10,128 nt of DNA from Spartobacteria bacterium. GTDB lineage: Bacteria; Verrucomicrobiota; Verrucomicrobiia; Chthoniobacterales; Chthoniobacteraceae. A model generated the notes under the pieces. It did no database searches and was not told where the DNA came from. It was given only the letters and a program-made list of their open reading frames with translations. Below, piece by piece: positions 1-6,238 of this stretch. The DNA lies in contig JANXWU010000217.1 in NCBI GenBank assembly GCA_025350985.1, forward strand, positions 1-10,128, read 5' to 3'. A program made the position numbers and the translations under genes. The first letter of the stretch is position 1. Each line of letters starts with the position of its first letter.

Positions 1-122
1 CCGCCGTCTCGCCCGCGACTACGAAACCAACCCCGCTTCCAGCGTCGCCCTCATCCTCGCCCAAGCCTCCAGAATCATGCTCCGCAGGCTCGCTCGCTAG
101 TTTTTAGACAGTCACTAAGTGA
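1..122 (+). mobile_element. Right end of an insertion sequence (approximate boundary)
   Basis: The transposase stop at 98-100 is followed at once by a T-run and by the odd palindrome TCACTAAGTGA at 112-122. IS5-type elements usually end within a few tens of bases after the transposase stop, so the right terminus should lie near 105-125. The matching left end is outside the window, so neither terminal repeat nor target duplication can be confirmed. The boundary given here is a guess. Confidence 0.35.
2..100 (+). CDS. IS5-type DDE transposase, C-terminal end (cut by window edge)
   Basis: Reading from base 2 gives 32 residues and a TAG stop: it begins RRLARDYETNPASS and ends ASRIMLRRLAR. This closely resembles the typical tail of IS5-family (IS4/IS5-like DDE_Tnp_1 fold) transposases, where a final 'RRL-x-DYE...P-SS-A' helix region precedes a terminal 'IMLRRLA'. 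The catalytic DDE residues lie upstream of the window, so activity cannot be judged. The family assignment comes from remembered tail consensus over only 32 residues, not from an alignment. The gene is transcribed toward the convergent glycosyltransferase gene. An alternative is another DDE transposase family with a similar tail. Confidence 0.7.
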   Translation, partial: RRLARDYETNPASSVALILAQASRIMLRRLAR

Positions 123-177
123 GCGGTGCTCCATAAATCCAATCACCGCTTCCGCGCGTGGCAAGCCGCCTTTGCGT

Positions 178-202
178 CTTGGTTTCGCGCCGCGAAAGCA
201 AG
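178..202. terminator. Hairpin downstream of the glycosyltransferase gene
   Basis: Two 12-base arms (178-189, CTTGGTTTCGCG, and 191-202, CGCGAAAGCAAG) are reverse complements with one mismatch around base 190. The hairpin lies 36-60 bases past the stop of the minus-strand gene and between two genes that converge. It has no T-run on either side, so it is not a classic intrinsic terminator. A second weak stem (122-128 with 144-150) lies nearby. The rest of 101-237 shows nothing recognisable. Confidence 0.25.
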
Positions 203-237
203 GAGCCGCAGGTCGAGGCCAGCGATAACGGTTCCGC

Positions 238-1338
238 TCACCGACGAGCCGTCGCCAGCACAAATTTCGCGATTTCCCGCGACGCATTCGGCGGGCTGAG
301 GCGCGCAATGTTTGCGTGCCACGTTTGCCAAAGTTGCGCGCCGCCAGTCAAAGCCCGCTCGATGGTTTGGGCGATCTCTTCCGGCGTCTCGGCCAGCGCG
401 CCGCATTCGTTCTCGACGATGAGCCGCATGTTGCCTTCCTCCTGGCCGGGCACGACCTGGCTGATGATCATGGGCGTTTTCGCCGCGATGGATTCCTGCA
501 CGCTGGCGCCGCCAGCTTTGCCGATGAGCAGGTGCGAACGCATGAGCAGTTCGGGCATCTTATCCGTCCAGCCAAAAACCTCGACCGGACGCTCAGCCCG
601 CCTGACCGCAGCCTCGACGGCCGATTGCAGGTCGCCATCACGGCCGACGGTGACGGTGAGTTCGACGCCCGGAATCTGCGCGAGGCGGGCGACGAGTTCG
701 GGCGCTTCGGCTTTGCCGGAATTGATCATGTAAAGCACGCGCGCGGGGGTGCCGTTCACGGGCGCGGTTTTGGAAACGGACGCGCGCGCAAACGGCAGTG
801 GCACCGGGAATCCGAGCGGTTTGATTTTTTCCTCCGGCACCTGCGCCCGCCGCAGCACGACCGCGGTCTGCTCGTTGGGCACGACGAAGAAATCGCTCTC
901 GGCGCGGTACCAGACGGAGTTCACGGTGATCGAGTCGGTGACGATCGTGACGAGCGGAAAGGGCCGCGTCGTGTCCGCAAAAATCTCGGCGCAGAGATAG
1001 GGGTAAAGCGGCCACGTCGAAACGACGGCGTCGGGTTTTTCGCGCGCGAGCGTGTCGGCGAGGAACGCGCGCAAATGCCCGAGCGCCGGCAGCGACGTGC
1101 CGAGCATTTCGCTGGAATCCATCGCCTCGTAAATTTTTTGCCACACCGGCGCGGCGCGGTCGATGAGCTTCAGGTAGCCTTTCTGCGCAATCTCGCCGAG
1201 ACGGCCGTAGCACAGCTTCACGCAGTCGAGCACCGGGGCGGAATCCAGCCCCGCGAGTTCGACGATGGCCTGGCTGAGATTGCGCGCGGCGGCGTTGTGG
1301 CCTTCGCCGAAGCCGGCGGTCAGGATGAGGATTTTCAT
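238..1338 (-). CDS. MGDG-synthase/MurG-like glycosyltransferase (GT28-type)
   Basis: The product (366 aa) probably transfers a sugar from a nucleotide-sugar donor to a diacylglycerol-type lipid at the cytoplasmic membrane. The N-terminal half (residues about 1-175) matches the MGDG_synth pattern: MKILILTAGFGEGHNAAARN, with the glycine-rich loop and His14, then VVSTWPLYPYL near 105-114 and a TDS...W motif at 134-143. The C-terminal half (about 198-345) is a GT28 donor-binding domain with VFGWTDKMPELL (254-265) followed by GKAGGASVQES (273-283) and VPGQEEGN (296-303). Length is within the 360-400 aa usual for bacterial UgtP-like enzymes. No signal peptide or transmembrane segment is seen, as expected for a peripheral membrane enzyme. 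The start is the ATG at 1338; no Shine-Dalgarno sequence precedes it. It is divergent from the amidase gene. The acceptor (diacylglycerol or another lipid) and the sugar are not readable from sequence. Confidence 0.82.
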   Translation of the reverse strand: MKILILTAGFGEGHNAAARNLSQAIVELAGLDSAPVLDCVKLCYGRLGEIAQKGYLKLIDRAAPVWQKIYEAMDSSEMLGTSLPALGHLRAFLADTLAREKPDAVVSTWPLYPYLCAEIFADTTRPFPLVTIVTDSITVNSVWYRAESDFFVVPNEQTAVVLRRAQVPEEKIKPLGFPVPLPFARASVSKTAPVNGTPARVLYMINSGKAEAPELVARLAQIPGVELTVTVGRDGDLQSAVEAAVRRAERPVEVFGWTDKMPELLMRSHLLIGKAGGASVQESIAAKTPMIISQVVPGQEEGNMRLIVENECGALAETPEEIAQTIERALTGGAQLWQTWHANIARLSPPNASREIAKFVLATARR

Positions 1339-1403
1339 GGAACGGAAGTGCGTGGAGTTGGCCGCGCGGCTGAGGAAAAGTCGAGCCTGCGACTGCTTCA
1401 GGG

Positions 1404-1412
1404 TGTTACAAT
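1404..1412 (+). promoter_or_regulatory. Possible extended -10 promoter element for the amidase gene
   Basis: TGTTACAAT at 1404-1412 fits an extended -10 (TGn followed by TACAAT, five of six matches to TATAAT). It lies in the 147-bp divergent spacer, 73 bp before the amidase ATG. No convincing -35 hexamer sits 16-18 bp upstream, which an extended -10 can tolerate. This is a pattern match only. Confidence 0.3.
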
Positions 1413-1485
1413 CTCGCGACGAACGCGGACGGGGTTTCCACTTTTTTCACCCGCTCTCCCGTGCGTGCTCGACACCGGAAAGCGG

Positions 1486-2550
1486 ATGTTGGAGTTTGCG
1501 CAGAGCTTTACCAACCGCCTCCTCTCTGTGCGCAAACTTTTCCTTTTCACCGCCGCGTTCTCCCTCGCGCTCGCGCCCATCGCCTTGCGCGCGCTGACGG
1601 ATGAGGAAAAAAAAGCGGCCTTCTTGAAAACGCGCGGCGAGGAATCGCCCGAGCCGGCGTCCACGCCTAAACCGAAGCCCAAGCCAAAACCCGCGACGCG
1701 CCACTCGCCGACTCCGCACCACAAGGCCACGCCGAAACCGGAGGCCACGCCGCGACCCAAACCGACGCCGGAGCTGACGCCTAAAACTCCGCCGAAACTG
1801 ATCGAATCCGACGAGGATGCCGTGCCCAAGCGGACCCCCGCGCCCCCGCCGGTGACACCCAAACCCGCGCGCCCTCCGGCCACGCCCAAGCCGGCACCGA
1901 CGCCGTCCCTTAAAAAAATCGAATCGACGCCGGTGCCGCCCACGGACATTACGATCGCGAAGTCCGGCTTTGAGAACGAGCAGGGCTACGAGCCGCCACC
2001 GCCGCCGCCGAAGTTCAGCCTGTGGCCGTGGTCGAAGCCGGTGAATTACCATTACCTGACGAAGTCGGTTATCGACGCCATTCGCAAAGCGCCGGTGAAA
2101 AAGGGGCGCTGGCAATACGTCGTCGTCCACAACAGCGGGACGCGGCAGGGCAATGCGAAAATTTTCGACTACTACCACCGCCACACGCGCGGGATGCCGA
2201 ACGGCCTCGCTTATCATTTCGTCATCGGCAATGGCACGTCTTCCGGCAACGGCGCGGTGGAGATCGGGAATCGCTGGACGCGGCAGGTCAACGGCGGACA
2301 CGTCCACAGCGATTACCTGAATAACATCGCCATCGGCATTTGCCTCGTTGGCGATTTCAACCGCGACACGCCGACGAAGCAACAACTCGAGGCGACGGAG
2401 GAGCTGATTCGCTTCCTGCGCGAGCGCGTCGGGAAGAACAATGGGAAAATCTGCGTCGTGAAGGCGCATCGTGCGATCAACCCTCCGCAGTGGCCCACCG
2501 ACTGCCCCGGCGACAAGTTTCCCTTTAGCTGGCTGCGCCGATTTGATTAG
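1486..2550 (+). CDS. Secreted N-acetylmuramoyl-L-alanine amidase (Amidase_2/PGRP fold) with Pro/Lys/Thr-rich linker
   Basis: This 354-aa zinc hydrolase is predicted to cut the amide bond between MurNAc and L-Ala of peptidoglycan stem peptides, outside the cytoplasm. Residues 14-36 form a signal peptide (basic VRK, then a hydrophobic stretch ending ALRA); there is no lipobox Cys, so it is not an AmiD-type lipoprotein. Residues about 54-177 are a disordered linker of TPKP/KPKP and polyproline, TonB-like in style. The catalytic domain (about 205-354) shows the zinc ligands His215 (VVVHNSG), His328 (VKAHRAI) and Cys340 (TDCPGDKFP), plus Tyr243 in LAYHF, matching the T7-lysozyme/AmpD/PGRP arrangement. 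The reading frame stays open far upstream on the strand opposite the glycosyltransferase. The ATG at 1486 is chosen because it directly precedes the signal peptide and has GGAAAG just upstream; a GTG at 1528 is a less likely alternative. Confidence 0.88.
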   Translation: MLEFAQSFTNRLLSVRKLFLFTAAFSLALAPIALRALTDEEKKAAFLKTRGEESPEPASTPKPKPKPKPATRHSPTPHHKATPKPEATPRPKPTPELTPKTPPKLIESDEDAVPKRTPAPPPVTPKPARPPATPKPAPTPSLKKIESTPVPPTDITIAKSGFENEQGYEPPPPPPKFSLWPWSKPVNYHYLTKSVIDAIRKAPVKKGRWQYVVVHNSGTRQGNAKIFDYYHRHTRGMPNGLAYHFVIGNGTSSGNGAVEIGNRWTRQVNGGHVHSDYLNNIAIGICLVGDFNRDTPTKQQLEATEELIRFLRERVGKNNGKICVVKAHRAINPPQWPTDCPGDKFPFSWLRRFD

Positions 2551-2607
2551 GCGGCTAACTGTTTCCCCATCTCCCCCGCACTGGTTTCAACCCAACTCTT
2601 TCTCCTA

Positions 2608-2639
2608 ACCCCTCCCGTCCCCCCGGCATGGTGAGGGGT
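2608..2639. repeat. Short palindrome in the amidase-epimerase gap
   Basis: ACCCCTC (2608-2614) and GAGGGGT (2633-2639) pair as a 7-bp stem around an 18-base C-rich loop. The C-rich/G-rich block looks like the 'cctcacc...gggaggg' class of interspersed palindromes found in gaps of some bacterial genomes. It could act as a weak terminator for the amidase gene but lacks a T-run. The rest of the 124-bp gap is C-rich and otherwise featureless. Confidence 0.3.
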
Positions 2640-2674
2640 AAAGTGCAGGTTCCAGATCGCAGGAATTTCTCGAC

Positions 2675-3535
2675 ATGAAAATTGGCATCACCGGCGCTTC
2701 GGGCTTCATCGGCACCCGGTTGATCGACGGATCAAACCGCCTCGCCCACCGCGTCATCGCGTTTTCCCGCCACCCAAAATGCGCCGTCCCCAATGCTTTG
2801 GAAACCCGCCGGTTTTCCTTCGACCACCCGTTGCGACTGGAGGGATGCGACGCCTTTGTGCATCTCGCGGGCGAGTCGATCTTTGGCCCTTGGACTCGGC
2901 GCAAACGGCGGCGCATTCTCGAGAGCCGCGTCCAAGGCACGCGCCACGTCGTTGCCTCCATCGCCGCCAGTCCGGTCAAACCGAAAGTGCTGGTCTGCGC
3001 TTCGGGCATCGGCATCTACGGCGACCCCGGTGAAGCGATCGTCGATGAAAACTCGCCCCGCGGCCGCGGATTTCTCGCCGACGTTTGCGAGCAGTGGGAG
3101 GCGGAGGCGCGCCGTGCCGAGGACCACGGCGTGCGGACGGTCATGCTGCGGTTCGGCTTGGTGCTGGGGAAAAAGGGCGGCGCGATGAGCGTGCTGCGTC
3201 CGCTTTTTTTGGCCGGCCTCGGCGCACAACTGGGCGACGGCCGCCAGTGGATGTCGTGGGTTCACGTCAGCGATGTCGCCGCCCTGACGATGTTCGCCAT
3301 CGAGAACGACCAACTGCACGGCGCGGTGAATTGCGTTTCCCCGACGCCGTACCGCAATGCCGACTTCACCAAAGCTCTCGCGCAAAAGTTTCATCGCCCG
3401 GCGTTCCTCAAGCTTCCGGCATGGCTGTTGAAAACTGTCTTGGGGGACTTGGCCGGCGTGATGCTCACCAGCCAGCGCGTGACACCGGCGCGCGCGACGG
3501 AAGCTGGGTTTGGTTTTCGTTACACGAAGCTGTGA
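2675..3535 (+). CDS. TIGR01777-family NAD(P)-dependent epimerase/dehydratase-like protein (YfcH-type)
   Basis: This 286-aa cytoplasmic protein has an extended short-chain dehydrogenase (Rossmann) fold. It starts with MKIGITGASGFIGTRL, the nucleotide-binding GxxGxxG loop at residues 7-13. Further family marks follow in order: HLAGE (63-67), a WTRRKRRRILESRVQGT helix (73-89), SGIGIYGD (110-117) with the presumed catalytic Tyr115, MSWVHVSDVA (193-202), and the C-terminal DUF1731-like part with LPAWLLK (247-253), SQRVTPAR (266-273) and EAGFGFRY (276-283). The combination is diagnostic of TIGR01777 (E. coli YfcH and relatives), whose substrate is unknown. The family normally runs 10-15 residues past 'FRY'; here it stops after TKL, so the last helix is missing. 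A palindromic repeat begins 22 bp after the stop. The ATG start has AGGA about 11 bases upstream. Confidence 0.88.
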   Translation: MKIGITGASGFIGTRLIDGSNRLAHRVIAFSRHPKCAVPNALETRRFSFDHPLRLEGCDAFVHLAGESIFGPWTRRKRRRILESRVQGTRHVVASIAASPVKPKVLVCASGIGIYGDPGEAIVDENSPRGRGFLADVCEQWEAEARRAEDHGVRTVMLRFGLVLGKKGGAMSVLRPLFLAGLGAQLGDGRQWMSWVHVSDVAALTMFAIENDQLHGAVNCVSPTPYRNADFTKALAQKFHRPAFLKLPAWLLKTVLGDLAGVMLTSQRVTPARATEAGFGFRYTKL

Positions 3536-3557
3536 GCACCAGGACGGAAGGAGCGGC

Positions 3558-3606
3558 GGAGTAATGAAGTGGAGTTTTTCCCCTCGCTCCACTACTCCAT
3601 AACTCC
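3558..3606. repeat. Interspersed palindromic repeat (imperfect hairpin)
   Basis: AGTGGAG (3568-3574) and CTCCACT (3587-3593) form a 7-bp stem around a 12-base loop with a T5 run. GGAGT at 3558-3562 can extend it by pairing with ACTCC at 3594-3598 or 3602-3606. The CTCCACTACTCCATAACTCC wording is a low-complexity, repeated-looking text unlike the codon use of the flanking genes. It fills most of the gap between the epimerase-like and HAD genes. Confidence 0.5.
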
Positions 3607-3619
3607 ACCGCGCACTTCC

Positions 3620-4504
3620 ATGGCCGCTCCGCAAAATATCATCGCGATCGTTTACGACTACGACCAGACGCTCTCCCCGACCTACATGCAGGAGGAGACG
3701 CTCTTCCCCGCGTTTGGCATCGACGCGGCGAAGTTTTGGAAACGCTGCGCCGAACTGGTGAAGGCGCAGGGCTACGACAACGAACTGGCTTACATGAAAG
3801 CCATGCTCGACTACCTCGGCTTCGACCGCCCGAGCAACGCCGAACTGCAGGCGCTCGGCGAAAAGCTCACCTTCTATCCCGGCCTGCCCGAGATGTTCGA
3901 GGAACTCAATCACGGTCTGCTCACGCCCGAGCAGGAGGCGCACGGCATCCGCGTCGAGCACTACATCATTTCCTCCGGGTTAAAAGTGATGATCGAGGGC
4001 AGCCGCCTCGCGAAGTATTGCCGCGCGATTTTCGGCTGCGAATTTGCGGAGGACGAACACGGGCGCATCGCGTTTCCCAAACGCGCCATCAGCCACACGC
4101 AGAAGACGCAATTTCTTTTTCGCATCAACAAAGGGCTGCTCGATTTGTCGCAGGACGTGAACGACCACATGCCCGCCGACCTGCGCCCCGTGCCGTTTCC
4201 CCACATGATCTACCTCGGCGACGGGCCGACCGACGTGCCGTGTTTCACCGTCATCCGCCAATACGGCGGTCAGGCGATCGCCGTTTACAACGCCGCCGAA
4301 ACCTCGCGCGCCAGTTTCAAAAAATGCTTTCAACTCGCGGCCCACGCCGACCGGTTGAAACACATCGCGCCCAGCGACTACCGGCAGGGCTCGCATCTGC
4401 GCCTGCTACTCGAACAAATGGTGCAGGAAATTGCCGAAAAAATCGTGGCCGAACGCTTGCGCGAAACCGAAGCCGGCACGGTGCGCGCGCCGAAGCATTC
4501 GTGA
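3620..4504 (+). CDS. HAD-superfamily hydrolase (phosphatase-like), function unknown
   Basis: This 294-aa soluble protein carries all four haloacid dehalogenase motifs. Motif I is VYDYDQTLS with nucleophile Asp13 and acid/base Asp15; motif II is IISSG (Ser118/Ser119); motif III is probably Lys162 in SHTQKTQ; motif IV is YLGDGPTD with Asp201 and Asp205. A helical cap of about 80 residues (roughly 25-105) lies between motifs I and II, as in C1-cap phosphatases of the phosphoserine-phosphatase type. The substrate cannot be inferred. The frame is also open back to a GTG at 3569, but those 17 extra residues are encoded by the palindromic repeat. The ATG at 3620 is preferred because the HAD fold begins right after it. 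No Shine-Dalgarno sequence is seen. Neighbours (epimerase-like gene upstream, mpl downstream) do not fix a role. Confidence 0.82.
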   Translation: MAAPQNIIAIVYDYDQTLSPTYMQEETLFPAFGIDAAKFWKRCAELVKAQGYDNELAYMKAMLDYLGFDRPSNAELQALGEKLTFYPGLPEMFEELNHGLLTPEQEAHGIRVEHYIISSGLKVMIEGSRLAKYCRAIFGCEFAEDEHGRIAFPKRAISHTQKTQFLFRINKGLLDLSQDVNDHMPADLRPVPFPHMIYLGDGPTDVPCFTVIRQYGGQAIAVYNAAETSRASFKKCFQLAAHADRLKHIAPSDYRQGSHLRLLLEQMVQEIAEKIVAERLRETEAGTVRAPKHS

Positions 4505-4511
4505 AATGTTA

Positions 4512-4634
4512 GTGTGGAAAAGATGGAGGCGGCGGGAAAAAGTAGCGCAAGCTTCCAGCTTGCTGTGCGGGTGACCGCAAGCTGGAAGCTTGCGCTACAT
4601 GCGCTCGCGCCGTCACCGCATCTTTTCTACACAC
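4512..4634. repeat. Nested inverted repeat with a perfect 22-bp inner hairpin (REP/MITE-like)
   Basis: The inner arms 4542-4563 and 4577-4598 are exact reverse complements over 22 bp (core CAAGCTTCCAGCTTG), separated by 13 bases. An outer pair surrounds them: GTGTGGAAAAGATG (4512-4525) matches the reverse complement of 4619-4634 apart from a 2-base gap. The whole unit is therefore a symmetric element of about 123 bp filling much of the 197-bp gap between the HAD gene and mpl. The inner core resembles the interspersed palindromes mobilised by REP-associated (RAYT) transposases. No transposase is present here. It may also form a terminator-like structure, but no T-run directly follows the inner stem. 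Bases 4635-4701 show nothing further. Confidence 0.85.
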
Positions 4635-4701
4635 CAGATGGCCGCCGCATCCTTCGTCCGGGCTTGTCCGGCGCGCACCGGTCGCTTACGGTTCGCACTC
4701 C

Positions 4702-6087
4702 ATGTTGAAAGACGTTCGGCACATTCATTTTCTCGGCATTTGCGGTACGGCCATGGGCGCGGTCGCCGCCGCTTTGCGCCAGCGCGGGTTTGTCGTCAGC
4801 GGCTCCGATGAGAACGTCTATCCGCCGATGTCCACTTTTCTCGAGGAAAAGGGCGTCGTGCTCAGCCACGGCTATCGTCCCGAAAATATTCCAGCCGACG
4901 CTGAATTGATCGTCGTGGGCAATGCCATCCGGCGCGGCAATCCGGAAGTCGAGGCGGTGCTCAATCGCAAACTTTACTACCTCTCGCTGCCCGAAGTGCT
5001 CAAGGAATTCTTCCTGCGCGGACGCCACAATCTCGTCGTCACCGGCACGCACGGAAAAACGACCACCACCTCGCTGCTGGCTTGGATCCTCGATTGCGCG
5101 GGCATGGAGCCCGGCTACATGATCGGCGGCATCCCGAAAAACCTGGGCCAGGGCTGCTGTCTGCGCGACTCGAAACATTTCGTGATCGAGGGCGACGAAT
5201 ACGACACCGCGTTCTTCGACAAGCGCTCGAAGTTCGTCCACTACCTCCCCGAACTGGTGATCGTGAACAACCTCGAGTTCGATCACGCCGATATTTTCGA
5301 CAACCTCGACGCGATCAAGCTGAGCTTCCGGCGCCTGCTGAATATCGTGCCCACCAACGGCATGGTGCTGTTGAACGGCGACGACGCGAACTGCGTTGAA
5401 GTCAGCAAGACATGTCCGGCGCCGATGGTTGAAGTTGGCTTTTCCCCGAACTGCGGCAACCAAATCCGCCGCGTCAGCTACTCGCCGCGCGGCTCGACGT
5501 TTACGTTGTTCGAGACGGAATTCACGACTTCGCTCACCGGCGAATACAACGTGCGCAACTCCGCCATGGCTGTGGCCGCGGCGCACTTTTACGGCGTGCC
5601 GCTCGACGCGATTCAAAAAGCAGTCGCGTCCTTCCAAGGCGTGAGCCGCCGCCAGGAAATGCGCGGCGAGACGCGTGGAATCAAGATCATCGACGACTTT
5701 GGCCATCACCCGACTGCCATTCGCGAGACGCTGACCGGGATGCGCCACCAGTATCCGGGCGCGCGCTTGTGGGCGATCTTCGAGCCGCGCTCGAACACCA
5801 CGCGCCGTGCCATTTTTCAGCAACAACTCCCCGACGCGCTCGGCGTCGCCGACGGTGTGATCCTCGCGAAAGTCGCGAAGATCGAGCAGATCGCCGAGAA
5901 CGAGCGGCTCAACCCAGCAAAGGTGGTCGAGACGATTGCCGCGCGTGGGAAGTTCGCGTTCTACGAGCCGGAGGTGAACCAGATCATCGCGCGTTTGAAA
6001 CCGCTCGCGCAGTCCGGCGACGTCGTGGTGATATTCAGCAACGGGGGGTTCGAGGGAATTCACGCGCGGCTGTTAAAGGAACTGTAG
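4702..6087 (+). CDS. mpl: UDP-N-acetylmuramate:L-alanyl-gamma-D-glutamyl-meso-diaminopimelate ligase
   Basis: Mpl recycles murein: it uses ATP to join the salvaged tripeptide L-Ala-gamma-D-Glu-meso-DAP to UDP-MurNAc in the cytoplasm, bypassing MurC, MurD and MurE. The 461 residues follow the Mur-ligase plan. The N-terminal UDP-binding Rossmann domain opens with HIHFLGICGTAMGAVAAALR (residues 7-26). The ATP loop is VTGTHGKTTTT (113-123). The central domain contains EGDEYDTAFFDKRSKFVHY (163-181), which distinguishes Mpl from MurC, and NNLEFDHADIFDN. The C-terminal domain has IDDFGHHPTAIRETL and ends with VVVIFSNGGFEGIHARLL. Length equals that of E. coli Mpl (about 457 aa). The ATG at 4702 is immediately before the Rossmann strand; it has no Shine-Dalgarno sequence. 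The presence of mpl implies DAP-type peptidoglycan and peptide recycling, which fits the amidase and M14 genes around it. Confidence 0.95.
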   Translation: MLKDVRHIHFLGICGTAMGAVAAALRQRGFVVSGSDENVYPPMSTFLEEKGVVLSHGYRPENIPADAELIVVGNAIRRGNPEVEAVLNRKLYYLSLPEVLKEFFLRGRHNLVVTGTHGKTTTTSLLAWILDCAGMEPGYMIGGIPKNLGQGCCLRDSKHFVIEGDEYDTAFFDKRSKFVHYLPELVIVNNLEFDHADIFDNLDAIKLSFRRLLNIVPTNGMVLLNGDDANCVEVSKTCPAPMVEVGFSPNCGNQIRRVSYSPRGSTFTLFETEFTTSLTGEYNVRNSAMAVAAAHFYGVPLDAIQKAVASFQGVSRRQEMRGETRGIKIIDDFGHHPTAIRETLTGMRHQYPGARLWAIFEPRSNTTRRAIFQQQLPDALGVADGVILAKVAKIEQIAENERLNPAKVVETIAARGKFAFYEPEVNQIIARLKPLAQSGDVVVIFSNGGFEGIHARLLKEL

Positions 6088-6120
6088 CCGGAAAGCTGCC
6101 GGTGCTTCACGAAACTAATT

Positions 6121-6230
6121 AATCTGGAACTCAGGAACTCAGGAACTCAGGAAAACCAGCAGGCAAGAGAGAAGAACAAATCGCGCCGTTAAATCGTCCT
6201 GTCTTTTTCTGACTTCCTGAGTCCCAGATT
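6121..6230. repeat. Inverted repeat with internal 8-bp tandem repeats; possible terminator after mpl
   Basis: Bases 6121-6141 and 6210-6230 are inverted copies matching at 19 of 21 positions, separated by 68 bases. The left arm runs into three tandem copies of GGAACTCA (6126-6149) plus GGA. The right arm is directly followed by five Ts (6229-6233), so the RNA hairpin could end mpl transcription. The element spans almost the whole 151-bp gap to the M14 gene, whose ATG is only 8 bases after its end. Its low-complexity text suggests an interspersed repeat family rather than gene-specific sequence. Confidence 0.7.
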
Positions 6231-6238
6231 TTTCCCGA

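Noticed and set aside
316..1485. Long plus-strand open frame running into the amidase gene, opposite the glycosyltransferase
   Set aside because: The opposite strand encodes a well-conserved glycosyltransferase. The plus translation is Arg/Gly/Asp-rich with no motifs, and the amidase has its own start and signal peptide at 1486.
3569..3619. Alternative GTG start extending the HAD protein by 17 residues
   Set aside because: The extra codons are made entirely of palindromic repeat sequence, and the conserved HAD fold begins just after the ATG at 3620.
4514..4811. Short plus-strand ORFs through the nested hairpin upstream of mpl
   Set aside because: Their translations are produced by the palindromic repeat and then by out-of-frame mpl sequence; they show no conserved features.
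4627..6063. 478-residue minus-strand open frame opposite mpl
   Set aside because: It is the antisense shadow of the unmistakable mpl gene in GC-rich DNA; its His/Arg/Val-rich translation shows no domain.
6126..6152. Tandem GGAACTCA copies as a possible CRISPR array
   Set aside because: The repeats are 8 bp, directly adjacent with no spacers, and there are no cas genes; this is a simple tandem repeat inside an inverted repeat.
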